This document shows positions 21,981 to 33,060 of a DNA stretch of 64,000 bases, piece by piece. The notes under the pieces were generated by a model. The model did not search any database, was not told the origin of the DNA, and worked only from the letters and a program-made list of their open reading frames with translations. The stretch is from the NCBI RefSeq assembly GCF_050436995.1, contig NC_134754.1, positions 737,001-801,000 on the forward strand, given 5' to 3'. This DNA is from Anticarsia gemmatalis. Lineage: Eukaryota; Arthropoda; Insecta; Lepidoptera; Erebidae. Each line of letters starts with the position of its first letter. Positions within the stretch are counted from its first letter, which is position 1. The translations under genes and the position numbers were made by a program.

Positions 21981-24286
21981 ATGGTGGCTTCTTTAGACCA
22001 TTGTGCCACGCGAATAGGCGCCATCTTCCTACTCCTAACATATTCTTTGTCGTACAGACTCGTGAACAATGTGATTGGAGACGAAGTCCTGGTCCAAGTA
22101 GAACAAGGCTGGCTGTCTGGAGAGAAAGTTAGCCTGGTGACCGGAGACGGTACATACAACAGTTTTAAAGGCATCCCGTACGCTCAACCTCCGGTTGGAA
22201 AGCTGAGGTTTTTGGTAAGGATAATAACATAATTTATAAAAAAAATGATGTATTGATGTAACTTTTAAGAGTCTCAAAATCTTAACTTAAAGATCATAAT
22301 GGAACATTATAAACCAAGTCAACGACTATAATGGCAGGGTACGTTTATCGCTTAAGTAAAGAATATTGACTACTGTAATTCTGGAGTAAAATGTTGGCTA
22401 AATATCTTTAAAATTACTTTAATAGACACTTGTTACCTCACTCAGTACGTCTTGTTTTATAATTTGATATAGTGGTTATTGTTTATAGTATTACAGCAAA
22501 GTTGTCATATCTTTTTCAGGCTCCACAACTTCCCCTACCTTGGGAGGGAACAAGAAACGCTACAGCACACGGCGCCGTCTGCCCTCAAGTAGACATCTTC
22601 ACAAACGTATTCACTCCTGGTAGCGAAGACTGTCTGTTCCTCAACGTGTATACTCCAAACATCACGACAGACCTTCTCCCAGTCATGGTCTACATTCATG
22701 GAGGGGGGTACAAATGTGGTTCAGGGAACATCGACAATCTAGGACCTGATTTCCTGGTAGCCAAAGGAGTTGTAGTGGTCACTATTAACTACAGATTAGA
22801 TGCTCTGGGTTTTCTTTGCATGGATACTGCCGAAGTACCTGGTAACGCTGGTTTGAAAGACCAGCTAGCTGCTATCAAATGGGTGAAGAAGAATATTGAT
22901 AAATTCGGTGGGAGTCCAAGTAATATAACCATTTTTGGACAAAGTGCTGGAGCAGCTTCAGTTGCTTATCATACTATTTCTCCATTGTCGAAAGGATACT
23001 TCCAAAGGGCTATTGTTATGAGTGGATCTCCGTACAGTGATTGGACTTTACCCTACAAGCCTGCAAAACGTGCATTCATATTAGGAGAAATACTTGGCTT
23101 TGAAACGAACAATACAACTGAACTACTAAACTTTCTACAAAACGTGACTTTTGAAAAATTGGTCAACGTTAGTGCCACAGTTCTAGCTTCGGAAGAAGTA
23201 ACCAATATCCTGATCAAATTGTACCCTTTCACTCCAGTTTACGAAAAAGATTTTGGTCAAGAAATATTTTTGTCTGAAGAGCCTATTACAATTCTTAAAT
23301 CAGGAGATGTGAATTATGTAGATCTTTTATTCGGTTATACGAGTCTTGAAGCGCAGTTAATCGTTACGAAGTTTAAAGAATCTCTCTTAGCTCTGTACAA
23401 TAGATACGCGGAAATGTTGGTTCCCAGCAAAATTGTACTAAAAAGTAATGCAGATACAGTATTATATGTGTCTGACAAAATTCATGAATATTTCTTCGGC
23501 AATCAGAGTATCGGAGAGAACACAATGAGAGAGATGGTTTACTACGCTAGTAACGCAACCTTTGTATACGATTTGCATAGGTTCTTTAGAGATTTTCCCA
23601 ATCCAGGGAACAATTCGAGATATTTTTATAAGTTTTCGAGTTATTCGGCTAGAAATTCATTGGGCGTTGCTGGTAATGAGTATGGATTGTTCGGAGCGGC
23701 TCATACAGAAGATTTGTTGTATTTATTTGATCCAAAAGCATTGAATCTGACTTTGGATATAAACTCAACGGAATATAAGCTGATTGACCAGGCTGCTACA
23801 TTGTTTACCAATTTTGCTAAATATGGGTAAGTGTTTTCTTTTAATTGTTTATTTGTTATTTAACAGATTCGAAGTTGTGTGTATAAGAAATAATAATTAC
23901 TTGCGCTAACGGTGAAGGAAAACATCGTAACGAAACCTTGCATGCACAGATTTGTTTAATGTATTTATTGAGGGCATGCAAATTGCAAAGTCCCTATCCG
24001 CACTTGGCCAGCGTGGTGGACTTAAGGCTAAACCTCTTCTTTGTTCGGGAGGAGACCCTTGCCTAGAGTGGGACAGTAATAGGTTAAAAAAAAGATTCTT
24101 ACACCATTTTTTTTCCTCAGGAACCCAACTCCAGACTCATCTCTCGGCACCATCTGGCCTCAGTTCGACAATGAAACTCTCTCATACGTGGACATTGGCT
24201 CCACGCTGACCGCGTCGACCGCACCTGATGAACCACACATGAAGTTCTGGAGCTATATCCTTAGTTTAGCTGGCATTGACTTTTAA
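21981..24286 (+). CDS. Secreted carboxylesterase (alpha/beta hydrolase, GQSAG type, juvenile-hormone-esterase-like)
   Basis: Exons are 21981-22214, 22520-23826 and 24121-24286, with introns of 305 and 294 bp (GTAAGG...TTTCAG in phase 0, GTAAGT...CCTCAG in phase 2). They total 1707 nt, 568 aa, normal for insect esterases. A hydrophobic segment at residues 12-25 (IGAIFLLLTYSLSY) indicates secretion. Family landmarks are FKGIPYAQPPVGKLRF across the exon 1 end, a Cys pair at C99 and C116 (SEDCLFLNVYTP), oxyanion-hole HGGGY at 138-142, LKDQLAAIKWV, nucleophile S220 in GQSAG, acid E355 (GYTSLEAQ) and H473 (GAAHTEDLLYLF), so the triad is complete. GQSAG rather than the common GESAG is a known mark of juvenile hormone esterases, but some other moth esterases share it, so substrate is not settled. 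Several N-x-S/T sites suggest glycosylation. The first in-frame ATG before the hydrophobic segment was taken as start. Confidence 0.93.
23905..24091 (+). mobile_element. SINE-type repeat (family C) in esterase intron 2
   Basis: CGGTGAAGGAAAACATCGTA, ACGAAACC-TGCATGC, CCGCACTTGGCCAGCGTGGT, GGACTTAAGG, GGGAGGAGACCCTTG and GTGGGACAGTAATAGGTTAA followed by an A-run form a body I recognise from many moth genomes. It makes up most of the 294-bp intron. A related copy with a tRNA-like head is at 40514-40665 (minus). Confidence 0.75.
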
Positions 24287-24690
24287 TTCAACAGCTTATT
24301 ATCAAACTACGTACAGTGATAGAAATCAAACTTATAAGTCTGTATTTCAGACACAGAAAAATATCACACAAAGATGATTTATTTAAAATGCTTTAAAGTT
24401 GGAGAATGGGAATGTTGACGTATAAATATTAAGAGTTGTGACGTCATATTGTGTCTTCATACTGTATGTATGAATCTCAAAAGACAATACCATGCAGACG
24501 AAAATATCGTCGAAATCGCACTGACTACAAATATTAGGTAATAAATATACAACGCGAAAGTTAAAAGTTATGAGTTGCAGTATTTTGTTATGAAATGTGT
24601 GTTTTGTATGCTTTTCGATGCTGTTGTTGATTATTTTTAATATTTTGTTTTTGTTGAAAATAAAGTGTTTTTTTAACTTAACGTATGTTT
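24287..24690 (+). terminator. 3' UTR and polyadenylation signal of the esterase
   Basis: AATAAA at 24659-24664, followed by GTG and a T-run, is the first convincing polyadenylation signal downstream of the stop, giving a 3' UTR of roughly 400 nt. Earlier ATTAAA-like and AATAAA-like motifs around 24538-24545 are possible alternatives. Confidence 0.5.
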
Positions 24691-25635
24691 GTTATATTAC
24701 AAAATGTACCTCTCTGTCTATCTATGAAACAAACAGTAATTAACTAAAGGAAAAAGCATCGCAAAACTTGAATCCATCTCAAAATCATTTCGGCTTAGCA
24801 TACTTATTGCGTATCCCAATTGACGACTATAGTTCGTCAATTTAATAGCCAATATGCAGTACATTGCACTTTTACATAACATATCACTCGCCATAATTTT
24901 ACATAAGAAACAATGTACAGAATAGCCATCAAACGGGTGTCAACTGAGATACACAATATTATAGCCCAAGTAAACGTTCTTATGGAGTTTCTATTGTCGA
25001 CATGATCACGTTGTTACTATCTTACAAGGCTTTATAGTCAAGTTTTTTTAGGTCCCAAAATAGCGGTTTTTTATTCAAAAATAATAATTGAGCAGTTGAT
25101 TGAGAAACATAATAAAAGTGTAAACAATCACGAGACGCATAAAAAGCGCGTCGAAGTAATTAAAGCAAGTGATGTCAAGGCTTCATTTACATAAAACTGT
25201 GCAGGTTATGTTCTTATTGTAGATCGATACTGATGCTGTTTCATTGCCTTCAATCAGACAGTAGAATCTTGAAAAACCGTTTTTCTCTGTTTCTGAGTAA
25301 GGTCCCATTGTAGTTGTACACTATATTACCTATTATGCTATCAAAAGCGAAAAATATAATATAATAGCGTTTTTATCAATGAAAATAGAAAGAATACTAA
25401 TGTTTATTGACTTAAAACCGATTGATTAATCATTTTCTATTTTATTGTTGATTAACAGCAATACTTATTTGATATTTTCATGCAAAGTAGTACGATTAAA
25501 TTGTGACAGTGTATGGTATGAATATTTGCAAAACACAGCACACATCGTTCCAGTTCTTCATGTGATGCAAAGTCCCCCAACCGTCGCTTTTACAGTAAAA
25601 CCGAATATCCGATTTTGATGAAATTTAGACAAAAC
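24691..25635. other. AT-rich intergenic stretch, no gene seen
   Basis: Near the right edge (about 25600-25626) is ATATCCGATTTTGATGAAAT, a phrase common to several moth repeats. Nothing else was recognised. Confidence 0.45.
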
Positions 25636-25833
25636 AGCCCCCTTTACACACTCTATATCACATGAAACAACAATCGCGCGTGAAAGAGCGAGCTCGCAAT
25701 GGGAAAGGAAAGACCACGCGCGGCGCTCATCTGTCAAGCCCGCGAAAAAAATCACGAGCGAAGACCGCGCTGCTTTCCCGCGTGTAATCCTGCACGCTCC
25801 TAAGAACGTGCGATAGTGTGTGTGTAAGGGGCT
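25636..25833. mobile_element. GC-rich MITE (198 bp)
   Basis: The left end AGCCCCCTTTACACACTCTA and the right end GATAGTGTGTGTGTAAGGGG-CT are inverted repeats of about 25 bp. The interior is strikingly GC-rich for this window (CACGCGCGGCGCTCATCTGT, TTTCCCGCGTGTAATCCTGC). It has no coding potential. Confidence 0.65.
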
Positions 25834-25939
25834 CTATTGCTTCTCTCTCTCTTCCATGCTATGAATCCCATATGGTAGTGGGGTCAGCCTTCCTGATCTT
25901 TCTCCTCCACTTCGCTCTGTCCTCGGGCTCTATTGCTTA
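25829..25939 (-). mobile_element. Short LINE tail inserted at the MITE edge with a 14-bp target duplication
   Basis: GGGCTCTATTGCTT occurs at 25829-25842 and 25926-25939. The 83 bp between them, on the minus strand, encode EDRAKWRRKIRKADPTTIWDS followed by TAG, the C-terminal end of a LINE ORF2. A purine-rich end (GAAGAGAGAGAAG) then abuts the target duplication. Confidence 0.7.
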
Positions 25940-27094
25940 CTTTATATAAAAACAACGTTTAAGGCTTATAATGAGAGGAAACTTTATAATCTTTATGAGT
26001 CAACAAGTTAGATAATACAGGGCTTAATATAAGCAAAACTCATTAAAATCATCCTTACGTAAACAAAAACAAGTGCACAACATCTTTGTTTCATATAAAT
26101 GAATAACATAATTAATAACTTATAACCACCTGCGCATGCGCACACATCCGGAAACCAACGTAATTGTCACATGACACACGCAATGTTTGCGATTTAATTG
26201 AGCCGTGAGAAAAATACATAAGGAATATAAAAAATATTAATAAATTGTAACTATGTGCCTGTATGATTAGCTACTTACAAACGAATGGAAGAAATTTGAT
26301 GAGACACTTAATTTTTATAAAAAAAAACAATAAGTATACCATAACTGTCTCACTGCTCGAGTAAGTGTCTCCTGCTAAAATCACTGAAACAAAGAAGAGG
26401 TTAATATTTAAATACACCACGCTGATGAAGAACAAGTTGCACACGTCTTATACTTTCAAGAACTCTAAGGCAATCAATTTAAATTGCAATGGAATTAATT
26501 TACTTATGTATTTTTAAATCAGTCAGGTGTGATCCAAGCAAGCCTTCTTTGGTATTTTCACTCTTCAGCAAAGCATAAGAAAACAGCAAAATTTTAGTAA
26601 GTATGTACCTATGTCTTTTATAAGTAGAGTTGGAAGTAGTAATCGCAAAATGACGGATTTTTAGCTATATTCGTTGAAACATCAATCTTCGCGCTCGGAA
26701 GCAGACTTAGGCAATTAAACCTGTATAAATTATAAAACACGTCCGTATATAAATAATACATCATGTGATCTATTTCTTATTTATTTATGCGTATATATAA
26801 AATGTCAAATATCACGTAAAACATCTTTTTTGCAATAATCTATCAATCAAGAAGTCGCAACTGGATTGAATAGCCTTGAATACTTAGGAATAAGAGATGC
26901 TTTGGTGCGACAGATATCATTATAATTATCTTTTGTCTATATTTATCTCATCTTGTTGATTAAGGTGGTTCTAGAATAAGTGTAATTTCATTTGTGGTTC
27001 AAAATTCCTATGTGGAAAGAAAACTGCGACCTCTTTCACGGCAGAACATAGTGACAGAGGAAGATGAAAATATAGTAGGTACCCGACATATCAC
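25940..27094. other. AT-rich intergenic stretch, no gene seen
   Basis: No supported coding region or repeat was recognised. Confidence 0.45.
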
Positions 27095-27145
27095 AGGTAA
27101 AAACTGCTGTGGGAAAGCCTTGCCCAGCAGTGGGACGATGTTTAA
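27095..27145 (+). mobile_element. LINE tail scrap
   Basis: TGGGAAAGCCTTGCCCAGCA then GTGGGACGATGTTTAAA reads W-E-S-L-A-Q-Q-W-D-D-V-stop, the usual end of a moth LINE ORF. The longer open frame that overlaps it (26994-27389) is in a different frame and is not supported. Confidence 0.45.
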
Positions 27146-27799
27146 AAATCAAAATAAACGATTTAGGTTAAATGTGGTATTTACGATAGTCGTTACAGTT
27201 ACTGAATATACCACTAAGTCGGAAAGAGGGAAGAGTCTTATAAGAAGAGTAAGCGAGAAAGTGAGCCATCTTTATCATCGCGAAATAATTGACAATACGA
27301 TACATATTTTTTTATTAAATCCTTTAGTTCATCTCAGCTTATTCCAGCAGGTTACAAAAAACATAATAAGGTATGTCTTAAATCAATAGCTAAGCTTTTA
27401 AGTATATAAATAACTTAAAAACCATCCAAACAGTACAAAAACTGTATGTTTAGCAGAAGATGTACTTGTTTTTTTACTTTACAATTATTTTTTAACGAAC
27501 GAAAAACCTTACGAAGTTTATAAATGACAAGTTTTTATCAACTTTTTCTATTACAAGTTGTGTTTGTTCGGACGATCGTTCATTGACTCCGATGACAATA
27601 TTCTATTATATCTATTTACAAAAGAATATTAATAATGTGGACTTTGATAAAAACAAAAAAGTAGCAAGAATACGTCATAGGTTTTTATACGATCGATGTA
27701 GAAAATAATTTTATTACAAAAATTTTCTTTCAATTTGATGGTATTTTTTTTCTTAAACGTTGCAATACTTTAACAAAAATAGATTTGGTAAATATTTTT
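27146..27799. other. AT-rich intergenic stretch, no gene seen
   Basis: Nothing was recognised. Confidence 0.45.
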
Positions 27800-27886
27800 T
27801 TGCTGATGGGGATCGAATTCGCTACTGTCAGTGCAAAAATTCCAAGAAGATGACCTTAATCACTGCACCATCTGCTCTTTCAAAAG
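27800..27886 (-). mobile_element. tRNA-like SINE head
   Basis: On the minus strand an A-box-like TGGTGCAGTGATTAAGG and a B-box-like GAATTCGATCCCC are spaced about as in a tRNA. No body shared with other copies was seen. Confidence 0.4.
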
Positions 27887-28019
27887 CTACTTAATCCAAT
27901 CAACACATTTCAATAACTATTCACAAACTCATTTTCAATTCTAAACCTCTGTTCCGCTTCCAACAGGAAAACCAAATAAACACTTAATTAATAGAATCCG
28001 TCAATTCACAAATTTAATA

Positions 28020-28461
28020 ATAAGACCATAACGAATTCATAAATCGAGAACATTGTTTACGTTCAAGGACGGACGCGGGCGGAGTAGGGAGGCAACAGTA
28101 ACTCGTGACCGGCGATCAAATGTCAAACAGTCTTGTTGCATCCAGCTGCGAGAACGCATGTGCCGAAAAAAGCTAACACTCGAAATTCGAAAAAATAAAA
28201 AAACGAACCCTAACGTCAAAGTTGTCAAAGTGACATCCATAGTGATTGACTAAATTTCAAATCGATCGATTAATCAATAGTGTTGTAAATAAAGCCTAGT
28301 GAATGTTACATCGCATTGTATCTTTTTAAATTGTGGGAAGATTTTTTGTCCCATTGTAATTGTAATTTCCTTTGGTAATTATTGTCTGCCGATTGTTATC
28401 ATATTGACAAATATTTGTGGAGTTATGCGTATGATTTGACTGTGATAATATAAGTGCAATC
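28020..28461 (+). promoter_or_regulatory. Candidate promoter and 5' UTR of the CPAP1-like gene
   Basis: A GC-richer patch (28068-28160, with GGACGGACGCGGGCGGAGTA) stands out from the AT-rich surroundings directly upstream of the signal-peptide exon. No TATA box is evident; GCAACAGTAACTC and AAACAGTCTTG contain CAGT initiator-like steps. The transcription start is not determined by the sequence alone. Confidence 0.3.
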
Positions 28462-28527
28462 ATGAGTTTAAGACTTAATTTGTTCGTGTGTGCTTCGATC
28501 TGTTTGATTGTTGCTATTTATGCACAG
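28462..28527 (+). CDS. Exon 1 of a CPAP1-like chitin-binding protein gene (signal peptide)
   Basis: ATG at 28462 opens a 22-codon exon with a basic N-terminus (MSLRLN), a hydrophobic core (LFVCASICLIVAI) and a small-residue end (YAQ), a textbook signal peptide. It ends exactly in CAG|GTGAGT, a strong phase-0 splice donor. The next convincing plus-strand exon is 62994-63083, also phase 0 at both ends and starting with the short basic linker NGKKTKVPLTR that commonly precedes the chitin-binding domain. Joining the two is an inference across about 34.5 kb; an unseen exon in between, or a different partner, cannot be excluded. The product would be exported to the cuticle. Confidence 0.62.
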
Positions 28528-29025
28528 GTGAGTGAACTTCTTGCCTCTCTTAACTACCATAGTATTATATTTCTGATTTTAAATACGTAATATTTTAGAA
28601 AACAAAACTTATCATGAGGAATATTATTATAATAACAATCTGTGGTAATGTTAAACTACACATAGACAAATAGCATTTTTCACATTATTATTCTAAACAA
28701 AAGTATCTTGTGTCTGGCTCTACAGCCTAAAATTTAATGTGGGTGTGTAAAATTTAATTTATGTAAATTTATTATAACCGCTAATTAAAGTATGACGGTA
28801 GACCAAAACAATAATACATACATATTATTCTTACAATAGATTAGATACAATCTTCCGCATTTAAAATTTATAAAATAATTTTCTACCAACGCGGCAACGT
28901 TTTCATCCGCATGGATGAATTTCCTTTACAAAAAACATCCCAGAATCCAGATTATAAACTCTCTATTGTGCAGTTTTTGTGTGAAACACTAGCAAATATT
29001 CATCCGTTCATTTCGAACTTTGACA

Positions 29026-29248
29026 TCTATACATATAATCTTATACATAAATTTCTCGTGTCACAATGTTCGTTTCCGTACTCCTCTGAAACGGCTGGAC
29101 CGATTCTCATGAAATTTAGTGAGCATATTGAATAGGTCTGAGAGTCGGCCAACATCTTTTTTCATACCCTTTCACTGCCCTTCAGTCATAAGGGTTGCCC
29201 ATCCCTAACATTTTTTTATGGCAAAGCGAAGTTTGTCGGGTCAGCTAG
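29026..29248 (+). mobile_element. Helitron-like element ending GTCAGCTAG
   Basis: TCGTGTCACAATGTTCGTTT, CCGTACTCCTCTGAAACGGC and CTCATGAAATTTAGTGAGCA match the 16368 copy. It ends GCGAAGTTTGTCGGGTCAGCTAG|T with a weak hairpin before the CTAG. Confidence 0.65.
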
Positions 29249-30253
29249 TAATTTTTTTATATTAGTAGGATGAATAAAAATATATATAAAGTTGTATAAA
29301 ATATATATCAGGCATGGTTTTAAAAGCCTTGATGAGTAAATGTGTTCGACTATGACTTTCAATTGGCTTTTAAAAGGGACCTTACGTTACGGAGCTAGTG
29401 AAATGTTAGTTGGTTAGTAACTCACCTAGCCCTTGATTATAGGAATGTGAAATAGTTACTAGTAGATAAACAGATAAAATATTAGTTTATATTATTGTAA
29501 ACCAGGGGTTTTGGTAGTAAGTAGAGAGTGAGAGAGTTAACTCTTCAAAAGATAAATTATCTGAATAAAATGTATCCTAAATGCTTTGATTTTTTTTTAA
29601 TAAAACTAAAATAATAATTATTACAAGCAGGAAACATATCAATCACTAATTTGATATCAACAGCAACAGTCTTGTGACGTCATATGCCAGTATTTTCATA
29701 CAAAAAGTATTTTTGACATTTCATAACGAGTAGCTGATTTGACTTATAATCAAATACACTATGGTAATATGTTTATTGATACAAATCTTGTGTTTGATTT
29801 CTTATTTGATTACCGTGTTCATATAGATGCTAAAGGCTTTTGAAACTTGTGGTCCGTTTAGTAAATAATATGCTAGATAAGCAAGTAACCTATGACATAG
29901 TTAATTCCGAGTACTGTAAAGTAGAATTAGCTAGAATTTTGCTTTAAAAGCACATAGGTTGAAATTGCTACCGTACAGTTTACAGTAAAAGAACGACTTT
30001 CAAACCACGTTTTAAGATCTACGAAGAATTGTATCTAATAAGAAGTTGATATAAAAGTATTCTAAGAATAATAAACGAGTCTCATAGCTAATTCATATTT
30101 TCTTGTTGTGTGTGAAAATAAAAACACTCAAAGTTAATTTGCCTTATTTTATAAGTCTTGTAAGTTGCTCTGGTTTTATCAAAAATATTGATTGTGATTA
30201 TGATAAGGTTTTCTATGAGGTTACATTTTTTTGTGTATCGAAACATTAACAAA
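29249..30253. other. Intronic AT-rich stretch, nothing recognised
   Basis: No exon or repeat is supported. Confidence 0.4.
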
Positions 30254-30465
30254 CTAGCGGCCGCCCGCGATTTCGTTTCCGTGGACTTTAGTTTTCCCGT
30301 TTCACATTCAATGTTGTTCCGCATTTTCTAGTCAAATCATGATATAATATAGTCTACAACCTTCTTCAATAAATGGACTCTTCATCACAATTTTCTTTCA
30401 ATTCAAAATAGTCATTTCTGAGATAAGCATAACAAATCTCTTCAGCTTTATGTTATTAGTATAGA
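30254..30465 (-). mobile_element. Helitron, diverged (AAAC)n-type relative
   Basis: CTAG at 30254-30257 is preceded by A. It ends CTCTTCAGCTTTATGTTATT-AGTATAGA|T, the same terminus as the (AAAC)n family. The interior retains TCTTCAATAAATGGACTCTT but has lost most of the AAAC tract. Confidence 0.65.
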
Positions 30466-32144
30466 TTACCCAACTAGGAATGAACCGAAACATTCTTCAT
30501 TCAGTACATGTATACACAAAAATAAACTAAACTCCACATAAAAAAACACCAGTAATAAATACAAAAGAATCTTTGTTTCACATTTGATAAAAGTCATGTG
30601 ATTACGGAATAACATTGAACAAATAAATTTCAACAATTATTCTCTACTTATTATGCACAAACATTCATAATTCAACACTTCCCGCTTTGAGTCAACGGAT
30701 TACTTTTGCTTTATAAAGATAATTATAGAATTAACTACCATTTAGAAATGCTCAAGATGGAAGGTATATTTTAAATTTTGAAATATAATTGACGCTAAAA
30801 CTATTTAGACAAATTGATTGATTTCATAAATAATTTGATTGACAGTTTATTAAAACGTTTTCATGTTTTTCTAACCGAAATCTAATATAATCGATAATTA
30901 ACTTCAAACTGAATTATACTAAAATTGATATAATCTAATTAACTAAAGTCGGTCAATCGAACTCATCTTTCCGGTTCGAGTCCTGGCTAAACAAGTTTAA
31001 TTCCAATGAAAGCAAAAAAAATACATGACTAGCACACAGCATTACGGGTAATAAAACTGCATTTTTCTAGACTTGAAACTAAAGACTGGCAACTATTTAT
31101 TGAGATTAGTTTTGTTGGCTTAATTCCTACTGTTCAGTGAGTATTTATTTATTATAGTTAGTAGAGATTACATATTATTATTAGAGTTTGACAAAATGCA
31201 AGGCTTGAAAGGAGACTTCTTTAAATATGCATTCAAAACTTTTGTTTAAATGCCTATATCACCATCACATTAGAAACATAAACAACCAACAAACATAATT
31301 TAAAATGGTTAACATAAATTTTATAAAATTCTTTTAATCCCAAAAACAAATATACTTAATAATAATTAATTACAAAGATTACATTAGCCCTGTATCGAAA
31401 TAAAACCCATAAATAAACTCGAAAACAAGCTATTTTTCGTCTGTTTGAAAATCAAATACAATGAGCACTATAAAAAAACTCATTTTTGTCCCATTCTTAA
31501 GTTTCGGTTAACATTTGACATTGTAAATACGTTGTCCGAGCACTATTGACATCGGCCCAAATAGATAAGTTTTATAGTAGAAACAATCTCGGAATGTTTT
31601 AATAAATATTATGTGACCTAAGGCTTGATAATCACGTGACCTCTGTGTTTTTAATTGTTGTTTTTATATAGAACGAGTATTTGTTTATTGGATTCGAAAT
31701 ACTTGCGTGATGGCATAGAAAATATTGTGGATTTTTGTCAAAATCTTTTCGGGTTTTTGTATAAAACTACTTTTAGCTAAGTTTTGAATATTGAAGTTTT
31801 TCTGTGGTGATAATTTTTTGTCATATTTCTCAAACGTTTTATTGAAAGAACATTAGGGACGATTTCTTACGTGAAACTATGTGGCTTTAAAAATTTAAAC
31901 TACTTCAGTGTGTCTACGACTTATATTAATAGACATTATTTACCTATTTTTTACAAGGTAATATATTCTAAATCTCATTATTACATAATTAACGTTAGAA
32001 GTCGAAACTCGCAGTAACTTAGAGTATGGCAAAGTAACCAATATCTATTTTATTCCACTACCTCAATTCTTGATTGCCCGATACTTAGTTTCTGTTATCA
32101 ATAGTTCATCTCAGGAATATTTAGAACCAACGACTTTAAAGTTC
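30466..32144. other. Intronic AT-rich stretch with one tRNA-like scrap
   Basis: CCGGTTCGAGTCCTGGCT at about 30971-30988 is a B-box-like remnant of a SINE. Nothing else was recognised. Confidence 0.4.
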
Positions 32145-32480
32145 ACCTATCTACCTGGATTGCGTCACCATCAGCCTAGCCGTTCTTCCAGCTATATTGG
32201 AACTACAACTATTTATATAGATCGGCTGCCTATCTGACCTCCACAACCTAGTTATCTGGGTTATAACAAGATACCCCTCGGTAAGACTGGTTGTCAGACC
32301 TTTAAGTTTCCGACTACTGGTAACGAATGTCAAAGATCCTTGAAAATAACAGCCGGGACCCACAATTAAACGTGCCTTCCGAAACACGGAGAACTTCATT
32401 TTGTGTAAAATAGTTACCCATCCTCTAACCGACCTCGGCAAGCATAGCTTAACCTATGAAATCGATCCTCGCGTTGTTTC
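32145..32480 (-). mobile_element. LINE 3' tail, family GATGATG, longest copy
   Basis: On the minus strand the blocks GGTTAAGC-ATGCTTGCCGAG, GGATGGGTAACTATTTT, GTGTTTCGGAAGGCACGTTT, TGGGTCCCGGCTG, AGTAGTCGGAAACTTAAAGG and GGGGTATCTTGTTATAACCC run in the order known for this moth LINE tail and shared with 35047-35277. Open frames inside it are fortuitous. Confidence 0.65.
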
Positions 32481-32748
32481 TTAAGCCACGAGCTGCTCTG
32501 GATTGCACTCTTCAACATTTACTCAATATTTTACAATGTTACAATTCTGATTTATGCCCTCTATTGTTACTGAGGTCTCTTTCAATACACATTTGATGAA
32601 GTCTGTTCTTATTGATGTGTGTGGATTAAGTTGTGCAAATATTACAACTTGTTTGATATATCAATAGGAATAATTAGTTGATATATTGTGCTCTTTGTCG
32701 CATCGATTGTGTTTTGTAACCGATTCTGATGAGGTGATTATATCTGGA

Positions 32749-33060
32749 CTAGCTCAGACCATGCTTCGCCCGCGCCGGTTTTGAAATAGTATATATTTGA
32801 CTAAAGCGCTAGTAAAATTCCATCCAAATTGATTCAGCAGTTTTGACACAAAAAGGTCAAAATTGGGCTCAAACTTTGCTTCAAACTCGAGACATAAGGT
32901 AGATCCAGAAGTTTCTTATTTAAAATGACAATAATAGCATAATTATATTTTATTGCTAGAACTATCACTTCGACAAAATTTTATCAAATTTGGTTCAGTC
33001 GTTTTAACATGAACGAAAGACAAAACAAACACACATTCACATTTATAACACTAACATGTC
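32749..33060 (-). mobile_element. Helitron-like element flanked by host-sequence direct repeats
   Basis: It begins GA|CTAGCTCAGACCATGCTTCG on plus and carries CATCCAAATTGATTCAGCAG and a second similar phrase CAAATTTGGTTCAGTCGTTT, ending ACATTTATAACACTAACATG. The flanks (about 32665-32748 and 33072-33162) are diverged direct repeats of each other. Confidence 0.5.

Noticed and set aside
26994..27389. 131-codon open frame, one of the longest uninterrupted frames outside the recognised genes
   Set aside because: It starts without a supported ATG context, overlaps a LINE tail that reads properly in another frame, and shows no domain or splice signals.
32151..32441. 96-codon minus-strand frame
   Set aside because: It lies wholly inside a LINE 3'-tail repeat shared with 35047-35277 and is fortuitous.
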